A stretch of 64,000 nucleotides of DNA from Cellvibrio japonicus Ueda107 (GCF_000019225.1 NC_010995.1:1558501-1622500); one strand, 5' to 3'; shown: positions 36,912 through 45,481, counted from the stretch's first letter. The notes: generated by a model from the letters alone, not told the origin. Made by a program: numbers and translations.

Positions 36912-38789
36912 TTATTTGGCCTTAAGGAAGCGCGACATTTGCTCAATGTTATCAGCCAAAATGCCAGGTGGTAACTCCAGGTCATCCATAGGGGCGTAAT
37001 TTTGGTCAACCGGGTCAATATCTCCCAGGGGGTTGATCAAGTAAAGGTGGTTTTCATAGAGGATGGCTCGATCCGTCCAGCTTTCCATTAACAGGCCGCG
37101 CGGTTCCGTTGGTAAATCAAATAATGAATAGCCGTTGGAGTAGCTATTGATGGGGGTTGTACAGCCAAAGCCCTCGGCCAGCAGGGTAGGTACCAGGTCT
37201 TCATGGGTGCTAAAGGTGTCCGTTTGCATGGGCGCGCGACCTGGCCAGAGCAGCAGCATGGGCACCTTGGTTTGCCATAGGCTGAAGTTGCTATTGTGAC
37301 CCCAGAAGTTTTGACCTGTTTCATTAAACTCCTGGCCGTGATCACTGGTAATAACCACAATGGTTTTATCCAGCAGTTTTCGGGTGCTGAGTTCATCCAT
37401 TAAGCCTTTGATTTGATTGTCGACAAAGTGCGCTGTTGTTTTATAAAGATTGAAGAAAGGGGTTGGGTCGGTATCTTTGTTAAGGCTCAGGTAGTTGACC
37501 TGTTCCAGCATGGGTTCAAAGCGATGGGGATAGTGTTTGGGCAATGAAAAGCCATGGGGGGCATCGTAAAACAGGAAGCCAAAAAACGGTTTTCCATCTG
37601 GAAGGTTACGCAGATCTGCTTTCAGGCGCTCGCTAATATTTTGATCGCTTTCGGCACTGGTTTTTCCTTTGCCCTGCTGTAATTGATCGCGGACACGAAC
37701 GAAAATAGTACGATCAAATTCAGGGAAAGTGAGGGTGCTGCTGCCGTAAATAAAATGCTGATAGTGATTATCCAGCGTTATATCAAAAAGAACACTGCCT
37801 CGCTCGGCTGCCAACACGGGTTTCCAGTAGCTGGCCGATAACCCGTAGAGCAATGTAAACAAGCCATAACGTGTGGCATTGCTGCTGCTGTAGTGATTTT
37901 CAAAAGAAATGCCCTGCGATTTTAACGCATAAGTGTTGGGCATGATTTCAGGCGTTAATTGGTCGGCCCGTAAAGAGTCCACCACCAGAACCAGCAGGTT
38001 GTATGGCTCCTGCGAATGGCACACCAGCGGTTCTTTGGGATAATTCAAGCTGCCTTTGGCTGAGGAAAAATCTTTGTTTGCTGTTGTGGAGACAACGTCA
38101 AAGCCCATTTTTGCCAATGATGAGCGCATGGTGGTTGTGGGCATCCAGGGTATCAGGCGGTTTTGCGCCGTTATGGATTGCCAGCCAAATGCATCAGCGC
38201 AGCCATTCAATAGATGCAGGCCAATATAGGCGGACAAGAATAGCCCCCAGTAATGGCGGCTGCGCCATTGGCAGCGATAACTGAGTTTGCGGCTGATGAC
38301 CAATAACAACCACTCAGCTGCAATAACGGTGGCAAGTACACCGATAATCGAAAGCCACATGCTCACGGAGAAGGCAAGGTTTTCAAACAGGGCGCCTCCC
38401 AGCAGGAGGTTGATCACCATGCCATTCAAATGAAAATGGTACAGGCTGAATACCTTGATATTGGTGATGATAATTAATTGGGCCAAGGTAAAAAGGATGA
38501 TAGCCGAAGGTGCCAGGTGCGGCCGTATTTTTGGCCAGTATCCCAGGACAAGCAGTGGCAGGCTTAGCAACAAACTCAATACGGAAAAGTGCAGGAAAAA
38601 GCCACTGAGCAGGTAAGCTTTTCCGATAAGGCTTTCTGGCCAGTTGGTGCTTATGGCATTGATGAGGGTAATAACCAGGGCATTGAGTATGACAAAGCTG
38701 CCCAACCATTGGTTTTGATGCGGTTTTGTCGTGGTATCTGACAGGTAATCAGGTGTTAATTGTTTGTTTTGCGAAACAATTAGGGGCAT
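36912..38789 (-). CDS. YejM/PbgA-like inner-membrane protein with sulfatase-fold domain
   Basis: A 625-residue protein with about five N-terminal membrane segments (near residues 29-48, 60-85, 93-115, 125-160 and 180-200) and a periplasmic alkaline-phosphatase/sulfatase-fold domain from about 260. Seen are LLVLVVDSLRADQLTPEIMP (metal Asp), SSSNATRYGLFTLLYGL (nucleophile region), FFGFLFYDAPHGFSLP and VVITSDHGQEFNETGQNFWGH. The layout is that of YejM/PbgA/LapC, which in E. coli senses periplasmic LPS and controls LpxC turnover through LapB. The catalytic Thr/Ser may or may not be active. Its place between waaC and two glycosyltransferases ties it to LPS. Confidence 0.85.
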   Translation of the reverse strand: MPLIVSQNKQLTPDYLSDTTTKPHQNQWLGSFVILNALVITLINAISTNWPESLIGKAYLLSGFFLHFSVLSLLLSLPLLVLGYWPKIRPHLAPSAIILFTLAQLIIITNIKVFSLYHFHLNGMVINLLLGGALFENLAFSVSMWLSIIGVLATVIAAEWLLLVISRKLSYRCQWRSRHYWGLFLSAYIGLHLLNGCADAFGWQSITAQNRLIPWMPTTTMRSSLAKMGFDVVSTTANKDFSSAKGSLNYPKEPLVCHSQEPYNLLVLVVDSLRADQLTPEIMPNTYALKSQGISFENHYSSSNATRYGLFTLLYGLSASYWKPVLAAERGSVLFDITLDNHYQHFIYGSSTLTFPEFDRTIFVRVRDQLQQGKGKTSAESDQNISERLKADLRNLPDGKPFFGFLFYDAPHGFSLPKHYPHRFEPMLEQVNYLSLNKDTDPTPFFNLYKTTAHFVDNQIKGLMDELSTRKLLDKTIVVITSDHGQEFNETGQNFWGHNSNFSLWQTKVPMLLLWPGRAPMQTDTFSTHEDLVPTLLAEGFGCTTPINSYSNGYSLFDLPTEPRGLLMESWTDRAILYENHLYLINPLGDIDPVDQNYAPMDDLELPPGILADNIEQMSRFLKAK

Positions 38790-38810
38790 AGCAAATTTCC
38801 TTAAAACATC

Positions 38811-39845
38811 TTAAGAATGCGCACGCATTTTTTCCTGGAGGCTGGCCCAGGCTTGTGCGGCTTTAATCTGGCTCATGCAGGCCGGAGTGTCTGTCGATTT
38901 TTCCGGCAGCCATTGGCATTGGCGTTTGTGGCAGGGCATGCAGTCCAGGGGGGGCGATAGTTGCAGGTTTAGTGTGTGCGGTCCAATCAGGCCTACCTTG
39001 GTTGGTGACGTCGGGCCATACAGTGCAATTGTAGGGGTTTCCAGTGCTCCGGCCAGATGGGAAAAGCCGGTATCCAGGCCAATAACACCCGTAGCTTCTA
39101 CCAGTTTTTCGGCGATGGCGGTAATACTCATGCGTTCACCGGGGCGCGTTGCCAGGGGGCATTGTTCGATAATTTTCCGGGCAATTTCCTGTTCGCTTGG
39201 GCTGCCCCAGATAATTTCAACGGCATAACCTTGTGCTATGGCGATTTGCGCCAGCGCTTGCCACTCGCTGGTTGACCAGAGTTTTGTCACCCAGCTAGTG
39301 CCGATGATAAACACCAACTTGCGTGAATTTTTAACGACATGGGTAAACTGCTGCTTGATTCCGAAATTTAATAAAGGCGTTGGCTGATAGCCAAAAGCTT
39401 TACCAAATAGCTGGCGAGTCCGCTCTACGGCATGCTGCCGGGTATCGACCGCATAGCTGTTGGTGTAGAACCAGTGCGCAATGGTTTCGCGCGCAGAGTG
39501 TTTATCGTAACCGTGAATCACAGGACTGTTGGCACAACGACTGATAAGCCCACTTTTTAGCAGGCCCTGTGCATCGATCACGCAATCGTAATGTTCCAAT
39601 TGCAGGTTTTTTTTCCAGGCTTTAAAGGCTTGCCAGCTTGCATAGCCTTTATGTTTCATCCAGCGTCGCAACTGGATGGGAATCACGCGTGTCACTGCCG
39701 GGTGCCAGGCAGCGATTTCGCTAAAACCTTCCTCAACGACCCAATCAATTTCAACATGAGGGTGTTGTTGCTTGAGGTCGGAGAGTGCAGGGAATGTGTG
39801 AAAAATATCACCCATGGAGGACATTTTAACGAGCAGTATGCGCAT
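38811..39845 (-). CDS. waaC: Lipopolysaccharide heptosyltransferase I
   Basis: Adds the first L-glycero-D-manno-heptose to Kdo2-lipid A. The GT9-family protein of 344 residues has MRILLVKMSSMGDIFHTFPAL at the N terminus, DCVIDAQGLLKSGLISRCA, HAVERTRQLF, and the donor-binding GVIGLDTGFSHLAGALETPTIALYGPT, which distinguishes WaaC. The frame extends upstream to 39914, but ATG 39845 gives the family start. It is the second gene of the minus-strand operon, 37 bp after the DUF6165 gene, and the best evidence that the operon builds the LPS core. Confidence 0.93.
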   Translation of the reverse strand: MRILLVKMSSMGDIFHTFPALSDLKQQHPHVEIDWVVEEGFSEIAAWHPAVTRVIPIQLRRWMKHKGYASWQAFKAWKKNLQLEHYDCVIDAQGLLKSGLISRCANSPVIHGYDKHSARETIAHWFYTNSYAVDTRQHAVERTRQLFGKAFGYQPTPLLNFGIKQQFTHVVKNSRKLVFIIGTSWVTKLWSTSEWQALAQIAIAQGYAVEIIWGSPSEQEIARKIIEQCPLATRPGERMSITAIAEKLVEATGVIGLDTGFSHLAGALETPTIALYGPTSPTKVGLIGPHTLNLQLSPPLDCMPCHKRQCQWLPEKSTDTPACMSQIKAAQAWASLQEKMRAHS

Positions 39846-39882
39846 GGGTGATATCTTCAACAGAAATGAATAAAGACGCGGC

Positions 39883-40278
39883 CTATTGATAATCCTTGTA
39901 GGATTTCTCTTCAACCAGCTCTGAGCCGAAGGCCAGGTTGATGTCTTTTTTCACAGCGGCACGTTTGTCGTTGGTGAAATAAACCGCGCGTGCCAGGTCG
40001 ATAAATTTCTGGCTGAAATCCTTGGTGCGCTCGCAGTCGCGAATATCGTCCTCAATCACCCAAAGTTCCTGGTTGATGGCTTTGAGTGATGCTTTAAGTG
40101 GCTCCAGCTTGGCTTTGCCTGCTGCATCCAGCAGCTTGTCAACCCTGGCATTCAGGATATTCAGTTCGTGGGTGACGTTTTTTAATTTGGCCTCATCGCC
40201 GATGTGTACGGCTTTGATTTCAAGAATAGTAATTTTGTCGATTAATTCACCAAGGGAAATCGGGGCTTCGATCAGCAT
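39883..40278 (-). CDS. DUF6165 family protein
   Basis: A 131-residue, highly charged cytoplasmic protein, probably mostly helical. The pattern PISLGELIDKITILEIKAVHI, then LWVIEDDIRDCER and a C-terminal AVYFTNDKRAAVKKDIN, fits the DUF6165 family, which is often found among polysaccharide or LPS genes and has no known function. It is the first gene of the waaC operon, so it may serve core assembly or its control. GAGAG lies upstream of the ATG. Confidence 0.8.
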   Translation of the reverse strand: MLIEAPISLGELIDKITILEIKAVHIGDEAKLKNVTHELNILNARVDKLLDAAGKAKLEPLKASLKAINQELWVIEDDIRDCERTKDFSQKFIDLARAVYFTNDKRAAVKKDINLAFGSELVEEKSYKDYQ

Positions 40279-40444
40279 GTGACTGGCTCTCAGGGTTTAA
40301 CAAAAGGCGCCATCTTAACAAATTTGGCTCTTTGTGGCACAGCGCACTGGTAATACGCCCGGCACATCGCCCATATGGACTGATCCCCCTATCTGCGTGG
40401 TTATGGGGGATGTCTGGCCGGGAGTCATGGGCAATGTTTGTCCT

Positions 40445-41152
40445 TTAAGGGGTGGAGTCGGTATCGCCACAGGCGCGGTTGGCGGGTACGGCTATATCCA
40501 TGAGTTTGGGGTTGGGCAGTTTCAGGTTGTTCATCAGCTCCAGGTAGGCATGGATGTCTTTCACTTGCAGGCGTGGATTGTGGGCTTGTTCCTCGCCGAT
40601 TGTACTGCGCATCCAGCCCTTGTAATCGTGGCCCGGGTAAACCCAGGTGCCAGCAGGCAGGGTGAGTAGCTTGTTGAACAAGCTGTGATACTGGTCGGTG
40701 GCACTGCCATTCTGGAAATCGGTGCGACCGGTACCGCGAATCAGCAGGGTGTCACCAGTAAACGCGTAGCTTTCTCCGGCATCGTCTAGCAGGTATGTAT
40801 AGGAATCGTCTGTGTGACCGGGCGTATAAAGGGCTTTGAGTGCCAAAGTACCTATTGCTATGACATCACCATCGCCCAGGGCGTGAGAGACGCAAACCGA
40901 GTGTGCCTGCTCACCCAACAGGGTGGTACAGCCGGTGGCTTCGCGCAGGGCGCCTGCACCGGTAATATGGTCAGCGTGGGTGTGGGTGTCCAGTGCGTAA
41001 ACCAGTGTGAGATTTAATTCCTGCAGCAGTTGCAGGTATTTGGGTACTTCGGATTTCACCGTATCAATCAGCGCTGCTTGACGGGTTTTATCGCAGGCGA
41101 TCAGATAAGTATAGGTGGACGATTCCTGTTCGAACAATTGACGGAATATCAT
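40445..41152 (-). CDS. Persulfide dioxygenase-like MBL-fold protein (ETHE1/Blh type)
   Basis: A 235-residue metallo-beta-lactamase-fold enzyme of the ETHE1 type, which oxidises glutathione persulfide to sulfite with an iron centre. Seen are ALDTHTHADHITGAGALREATGC, ALYTPGHTDDSYTYLL, FTGDTLLIRGTGRTDFQNG and WVYPGHDYKG, which supply the metal and glutathione-site residues of the family. It is the last gene of the minus-strand operon of the ArsR regulator, rhodanese and TauE-like exporter: persulfide is transferred, oxidised to sulfite and exported. A 7-bp hairpin (40383-40411) downstream may be a terminator. Confidence 0.9.
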   Translation of the reverse strand: MIFRQLFEQESSTYTYLIACDKTRQAALIDTVKSEVPKYLQLLQELNLTLVYALDTHTHADHITGAGALREATGCTTLLGEQAHSVCVSHALGDGDVIAIGTLALKALYTPGHTDDSYTYLLDDAGESYAFTGDTLLIRGTGRTDFQNGSATDQYHSLFNKLLTLPAGTWVYPGHDYKGWMRSTIGEEQAHNPRLQVKDIHAYLELMNNLKLPNPKLMDIAVPANRACGDTDSTP

Positions 41153-41234
41153 AAAAAATTCCTCATCTTAATAAAGAGCCTGGCACTTTGCTTGAACCAG
41201 CTTGCTGGACTGCATAGGTGTAGTGCAGCAAGCG

Positions 41235-42053
41235 TTAGCGAAAAATCATCATCACCGAGACAACCAACAACCCTGCCGCAAATATTTTTTGCAACAGGGC
41301 ATTGGCTATTTTGTGGCTGATACCCTGGCCGATAATCATTCCCAACACACCGCCCAGTGTCACTGGTAACAGCCAATTCCAGTGTTTGGTTTCGCTTAGC
41401 AGTAGATGGCTGATAAAACCGGAGCTGCTAATCAGCGCAATAATCAATAGTGATGTGCTCACCGCCTGGGCCATGCTCACCGCGCTGAGCGCCAGTAATA
41501 AGGGCACAACTAAAAAGCCGCCGCCAACACCGAATAACCCCGATAACAATCCGACCAGCAGGCCGCCAATTAATAGTCCGTTTACGCAGCGTGGACGCAA
41601 TTCAAATTGACCGGAGGGATTCAAATTGCACAGATGGTCGGGGCAGGGGATATCGATAAAATGACCGGCGCGAACGACCTGTGCTGCCTGTGGATTTTTT
41701 TGTGCACTCATCCACATGCGCACGGCAATTAACAGTGCCAGCAGACTAAAACTGCCCATCAACCACCGTTCGTTGAGTTGCAATCCCAGCCACTGGCCGA
41801 GTGGTGCCGTGACAACACCGCTCAATGCCAGGATTAACCCCGGTTTCCACAACACCGGAGGGCTGGTGCGTGAGAAACGGTTGCGCAGGCTGGCGTAGAG
41901 TGTACTTGCGGCTACAGCACCCAGTGAGATTCCCGTGGCATCAGCCATGGGCATGTCGGACAGCAACAGTAACAGCGGCACGGCAAACACTGATCCGCCC
42001 GCGCCAGTCAGGCCAAGTGTCAGCCCGATTAACAAACCAATGGCAATCAACAT
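41235..42053 (-). CDS. TauE/SafE family sulfite exporter
   Basis: A 272-residue membrane protein with about eight hydrophobic segments and the duplicated TauE/SafE motif: LIGLTLGLTGAGGSVFAVPLLL at the N terminus and LLVGLLSGLFGVGGGFLVVPLLL in the middle. The family moves organic or inorganic sulfur anions out of the cell. Its place between the rhodanese and the persulfide dioxygenase genes points to export of sulfite made during persulfide detoxification. Gap to the dioxygenase 82 bp; gap to the rhodanese gene 18 bp. Confidence 0.9.
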   Translation of the reverse strand: MLIAIGLLIGLTLGLTGAGGSVFAVPLLLLLSDMPMADATGISLGAVAASTLYASLRNRFSRTSPPVLWKPGLILALSGVVTAPLGQWLGLQLNERWLMGSFSLLALLIAVRMWMSAQKNPQAAQVVRAGHFIDIPCPDHLCNLNPSGQFELRPRCVNGLLIGGLLVGLLSGLFGVGGGFLVVPLLLALSAVSMAQAVSTSLLIIALISSSGFISHLLLSETKHWNWLLPVTLGGVLGMIIGQGISHKIANALLQKIFAAGLLVVSVMMIFR

Positions 42054-42071
42054 GCTACTTGCCTGCGACGC

Positions 42072-42602
42072 TTAGCGGTTCCAGGGTGCTTTGGCGATCA
42101 GCATGCCCATGGCACAAATATCGCTTATGCCTGCAAACACCAGACCTGCCCCCACAAAGGCTGAAAGTACGTAAAAGCCAGGGTTAAACCAGGTGCCAAG
42201 GATCATACCGATAAGTATCAGCACACCGGCGGCGATACGCACCTGGCGCTCCAGGGAAATGGTTTTTTTGCTGGTAACCCGTAATGGGATATTCGATTGC
42301 TTCACGGCGTTGATGCCACCTTCAATAATGACCAGCTCGGCATTTATCTGGCCTTTTAATTGATCGGCTGCCATTTCGGCGCGTTTGCCACCCTGGCACA
42401 ACAGATACACTCGACTACCGTTTTTACCGCTTTTTTCGATGTCATGGCGCAGGCGCTCCGGCGTTAATTCGTGCAGCGGAATGTGCAGGCAATCGGCCAG
42501 GCTGGCCGCGTTCACTTCGGCAGTGGTGCGAACATCCAGAATGCAGATATCGGCAGTTTTGTTGGCCATCAGGTCAATGGGGTGTATACGTTTGTGGCTC
42601 AT
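42072..42602 (-). CDS. Rhodanese with C-terminal DUF2892 membrane domain
   Basis: A 176-residue protein: residues 1-105 form a rhodanese (sulfurtransferase) domain with the active-site loop LLCQGGKRAEMAAD (catalytic Cys near 71), and residues 120-165 carry two membrane helices of the DUF2892 type (VRIAAGVLILIGMILG, VLSAFVGAGLVFAGI). The architecture resembles YgaP. It would carry persulfide sulfur at the inner membrane. It lies between the regulator gene (19 bp upstream) and the exporter gene. Confidence 0.9.
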   Translation of the reverse strand: MSHKRIHPIDLMANKTADICILDVRTTAEVNAASLADCLHIPLHELTPERLRHDIEKSGKNGSRVYLLCQGGKRAEMAADQLKGQINAELVIIEGGINAVKQSNIPLRVTSKKTISLERQVRIAAGVLILIGMILGTWFNPGFYVLSAFVGAGLVFAGISDICAMGMLIAKAPWNR

Positions 42603-42621
42603 GGAGTAACCTCGCTAGACA

Positions 42622-42945
42622 CTAATCTTGTGGGCAATAGATAGATTGCAGCACAGCAATAACACGGATGGCTTCATCGCCTTGCAGGCGGTAATACACC
42701 GTCTGTGCCTCTTTGCGTGTGCTGACCAAACCCGCTTCGCGCAGGCTGGCCAAATGCTGGGAGAGGGCAGATTGGCTGAGCGGGACCGCGGTATTCAATT
42801 CACCGACCGACATTTCCCCCCCCATCAGGGTGCAAAGAATCATCAGTCTATTTTCATTGGCCAATACCTTGAGGAGCGCAGTGGCTGCCTGGGCATGTTG
42901 CTGCAGGTCCGATAAAGCAAGGGATTTTGGCTTGTGGTTGGGCAT
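42622..42945 (-). CDS. ArsR family regulator, persulfide-sensing BigR/SqrR type
   Basis: A winged-helix repressor of 107 residues. The HTH is in LSQSALSQHLASLREAGLVSTRK. Two Cys match the dithiol pair of BigR/SqrR regulators: one in RLMILCTLMGG (about residue 44) and one at the end (SIYCPQD). In this family, persulfides form a tetrasulfide bridge between them and release DNA. The frame opens back to 43089, but ATG 42945 (MPNHKPKS) has CAGAGG upstream. The gene heads the rhodanese-TauE-dioxygenase operon, which it presumably represses. Upstream AT-rich repeats are the likely operator. Confidence 0.88.
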   Translation of the reverse strand: MPNHKPKSLALSDLQQHAQAATALLKVLANENRLMILCTLMGGEMSVGELNTAVPLSQSALSQHLASLREAGLVSTRKEAQTVYYRLQGDEAIRVIAVLQSIYCPQD

Positions 42946-42978
42946 GTTTTTGGCCTCTGAATAGTCCTTATTTATTGT

Positions 42979-43013
42979 ATTAGCTATTTTTAAATTAGCA
43001 ACTTCTAAATTAG
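42979..43013 (-). promoter_or_regulatory. Three ATTAG direct repeats with 15-bp spacing, probable operator of the ArsR-type regulator
   Basis: ATTAG occurs at 42979, 42994 and 43009. Two imperfect palindromes overlap these repeats: GCTA-N9-TAGC (42983-42999) and CTAAATTAG (43005-43013). The position, between the regulator gene and cydX, and the AT-richness fit an ArsR-family operator in a divergent promoter region. Confidence 0.5.
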
Positions 43014-43176
43014 TGTGTTCGAATATTTTTTTAATGGCTGGGTATATAGGGTGATGGAGGTTTACTGCCCGCAGCCTTGCCTCTGGCAACTATGCGCGGT
43101 CGACTTAACGAAAAGGCCATTCAGGCTGACAGTCATCAACGTTGCTAATGATTGGCGTTATCTAAGGAGCCTCCAT

Positions 43177-43290
43177 ATGTGGTATTTCACCTGGATTCTC
43201 GGCGTATTGCTGGCCTGTGCGTTTGGTATTATCAATGCCATGTGGCTTGAAAACGCCGTGACTGACCAGGGACATGGTCGGCAAGAGTAG
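43177..43290 (+). CDS. cydX: Cytochrome bd oxidase small subunit CydX (YbgT family), orphan
   Basis: A 37-residue single-span membrane protein. MWYFTWILGVLLACAFGIINAMW-LE is a near-textbook CydX sequence, and AAGGAG lies 7 nt upstream of the ATG. CydX stabilises the haem groups of cytochrome bd quinol oxidase. cydX normally follows cydA and cydB, but neither gene is in this window, so this copy is isolated. It points away from the persulfide operon and shares its upstream region. A longer frame from 43015 exists, but it has no conserved content and no ribosome site. Confidence 0.85.
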   Translation: MWYFTWILGVLLACAFGIINAMWLENAVTDQGHGRQE

Positions 43291-43371
43291 TGACGTGTAT
43301 TGACATAAAACCTTCATCATCGTGTCATCCCCCTGACACCTGCATATCCTAGCCTGAACGGCGATTGCGAT

Positions 43372-44544
43372 ATGTCGGGGGATGATATGGCTGCAACTTA
43401 TACTCACATCAGCCGTTGGGGCCATCAACTGGATAGCCGCTGGCGACGCTATCGCTGTGTACTGAATTTCCTTCACTATCGTCGCTATCGCGAATGGCTG
43501 GCCCAGCCCAAAAGCGCCATTCCTGCTGACAAGCCGCTAGTTGTTTTTGATTTTGCGGATACTCGTATCGACGGGCCCCAGGGGCGTCGCTTTTACCATC
43601 TTTTTATCTATTTTGTGCGTGCCGGTTATCACCCGATACTGCGTGAAAATTATCTGGCCCTGCACAATATGGCAGTGCGCTTCAAGGGCTATTGCCAACA
43701 GGAAGATTTCTCTGTGGTGGCGCGCCTGGAGGATATAGACCGGCCCTATATCCGTGTGACTGACTGGCCCACACCGAAACCGCGCCAACTTTGCCAGCAA
43801 ACTATCCGGGTGGACTACACGCCCGGCTATTCGATGGGCGAGTCGGTATTTCCCATGCCATTTCCTATGTTCCCGGCCATTTATAAACACCGACAGGATT
43901 TGCAACTGGATGCCTATCGTAAACAGCCCCGCGCCTGGGGAATATTTTTCGGTGGTGATGGTCACGGGCAAAAATACAACAAAGCCAGCATGGCAGAGGT
44001 CTACGGCAAAATCAGTCGTGCACAGGTGCTGGCAATGTTGGAACAGCACACAAAAGCAGGGCAGTGTTGGATACCGGAGAACCAGCAGGTGCTGGATTCA
44101 GCGCTACAGACCTATTTTGATGGATTGGTGCTGGTCAACACCCGCCGCTGTAAAATTGCACCGGAGCGCTGGTTATCGGCAGTAGCGCGCGCGCGTTTTT
44201 TTGTAGCATGCCCCGGTGTGCGCTATCCCATGTCGCATAACCTTATCGAAGCCCTGGCGGTGGGGAGCGTACCGATTTTGCAATATGCCGAGTTGTTATT
44301 TCCGGCACTTGAACATGGCAAGAATTGCCTGGTATACCGCGATGAGGCAGAGCTGTTATTGCGGATTGAACAGGCCCAATCCATGCCCGAGGCAGAATAT
44401 CAAGCCATGGCCAGGGCTGCTGTGGATTACTATGAAGCGTACCTTGCCCCCGGCGCTGTTATCGGGCAGCTGCTCGCACAGGATTCCCAATCTGTCACAC
44501 TGCGTATCATGCCGTCCCTTAAGGCCGGAGGTGGTTACCTTTAG
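43372..44544 (+). CDS. Hypothetical protein, exostosin/glycosyltransferase-like
   Basis: A 390-residue protein without signal peptide. I do not recognise the family with certainty. A middle and C-terminal part recall the GT-B donor domain or exostosin-like proteins: WGIFFGGDGHGQKYN, VARARFFVACPGVRYPMSHNLIEALAVGSVPIL (a common donor-binding pattern) and YAELLFPALEHGKNCLVY. So a sugar-transfer role is plausible. The start is uncertain: ATG 43372 has no ribosome site, while ATG 43387 (MAATYTHISRW) has GGGGGA 5 nt upstream. It is not obviously in an operon. A perfect hairpin follows at 44565-44591. Confidence 0.6.
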   Translation: MSGDDMAATYTHISRWGHQLDSRWRRYRCVLNFLHYRRYREWLAQPKSAIPADKPLVVFDFADTRIDGPQGRRFYHLFIYFVRAGYHPILRENYLALHNMAVRFKGYCQQEDFSVVARLEDIDRPYIRVTDWPTPKPRQLCQQTIRVDYTPGYSMGESVFPMPFPMFPAIYKHRQDLQLDAYRKQPRAWGIFFGGDGHGQKYNKASMAEVYGKISRAQVLAMLEQHTKAGQCWIPENQQVLDSALQTYFDGLVLVNTRRCKIAPERWLSAVARARFFVACPGVRYPMSHNLIEALAVGSVPILQYAELLFPALEHGKNCLVYRDEAELLLRIEQAQSMPEAEYQAMARAAVDYYEAYLAPGAVIGQLLAQDSQSVTLRIMPSLKAGGGYL

Positions 44545-44564
44545 CGTTAATCCGGGCATCTAAA

Positions 44565-44591
44565 ACCTGCTGACATAAGTTGTCAGCAGGT
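44565..44591 (+). other. Perfect 11-bp hairpin after the glycosyltransferase-like gene
   Basis: ACCTGCTGACA (44565-44575) pairs with TGTCAGCAGGT (44581-44591) around TAAGT. No T-run follows, so it may be a poor terminator or a protein-binding palindrome before the VOC gene. Confidence 0.5.
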
Positions 44592-44635
44592 AGGATTAGG
44601 CTGGAGGCCAGGTTAACAACCCCGGAGAAGGACAG

Positions 44636-45046
44636 ATGAGTAACCCATCCCCCAGTATTATTTCCCACATGTCTATTGGCACCAATGACTTCGACAAGGC
44701 GCGCGCGTTTTACGATGCGGTCATGCCCAGCCTCAATGCCAGCGTTATTTTGGAACATCCCGGTGCCGTTGCTTATGGACGCCAGTTTCCCGAGTTTTGG
44801 GTACAGGTTCCTCACGATGGCAAATCCGCCAGTGTCGGTAATGGCTTCCACATGGGGTTCATCGCTGATAACAAAGAACAGGTTCACGCCTTTTACGATG
44901 CCGCTATAGCTGCCGGTGCCGTTTGCGACGGCCCACCCGGACCGCGACCGCAATATGGCGAGCCTTATTACGGCTGTTTTGTGCGCGATCCGGAAGGACA
45001 CAAAATAGAGGCGGCTTTTTGGGATGACACCTTGGGCCAGGAATAA
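44636..45046 (+). CDS. VOC superfamily (glyoxalase-like) protein
   Basis: A 136-residue protein of the vicinal oxygen chelate fold. Typical features are ISHMSIGTNDFDKARAFYDAVM at the N terminus and YYGCFVRDPEGHKIEAAFWD at the C terminus, the latter with a metal-site Glu/His pattern. The family includes glyoxalases, dioxygenases and resistance proteins; the substrate here is not known. GGAGAAGG precedes the ATG. The monooxygenase-like gene follows after 46 bp. Confidence 0.88.
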   Translation: MSNPSPSIISHMSIGTNDFDKARAFYDAVMPSLNASVILEHPGAVAYGRQFPEFWVQVPHDGKSASVGNGFHMGFIADNKEQVHAFYDAAIAAGAVCDGPPGPRPQYGEPYYGCFVRDPEGHKIEAAFWDDTLGQE

Positions 45047-45092
45047 TCGGTAGTGTTGAGCATGCGTTGGTATCACCAACCAAGGAACATCT

Positions 45093-45431
45093 ATGGCAAA
45101 TCAATCAGGTGTCGACTCTGTACGTGTTTATCGGCTGGATAAATTTATTGTCCCGCACACCGCACGTGAAGAATTTCTGGCACGGGTTAAATCGATTCAT
45201 TCACTGCTCAAAACCCAGCCGGGTTTTATTCAGGATTTTTTATTAGAGCAGCCCATTGATGAGCGGCATTTCTCTCTTGCCACCTTGGTGGAATGGCAGG
45301 ACCAACGGTCAATTGCTGCCGCGCGTGCTGAAGTAAAAGCCGAATACGACAAGACGGGGTTTAACCCGCAACAGGCGATGGAGCGGCTGGGTATAACAAT
45401 GGAGCTGGGTAATTACACCAGTGTCCGTTAA
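45093..45431 (+). CDS. Antibiotic biosynthesis monooxygenase-like (ABM) protein
   Basis: A 112-residue protein of the dimeric alpha/beta barrel type. VYRLDKFIVPHTAREEFLARVKSIHSLLKTQPGF, then LATLVEWQDQRSIAAAR, fits the ABM (PF03992-like) family of small monooxygenases. No active-site residue can be assigned. AAGGAACATCT precedes the ATG. Its neighbour is a VOC protein; the pair may act on one quinone-like or aldehyde compound, but this is a guess. Confidence 0.78.
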   Translation: MANQSGVDSVRVYRLDKFIVPHTAREEFLARVKSIHSLLKTQPGFIQDFLLEQPIDERHFSLATLVEWQDQRSIAAARAEVKAEYDKTGFNPQQAMERLGITMELGNYTSVR

Positions 45432-45481
45432 GACGGTGAGCTCCTGGCCGCGCCGCCTCGTTATTTACGCGCGGCTCGGCG

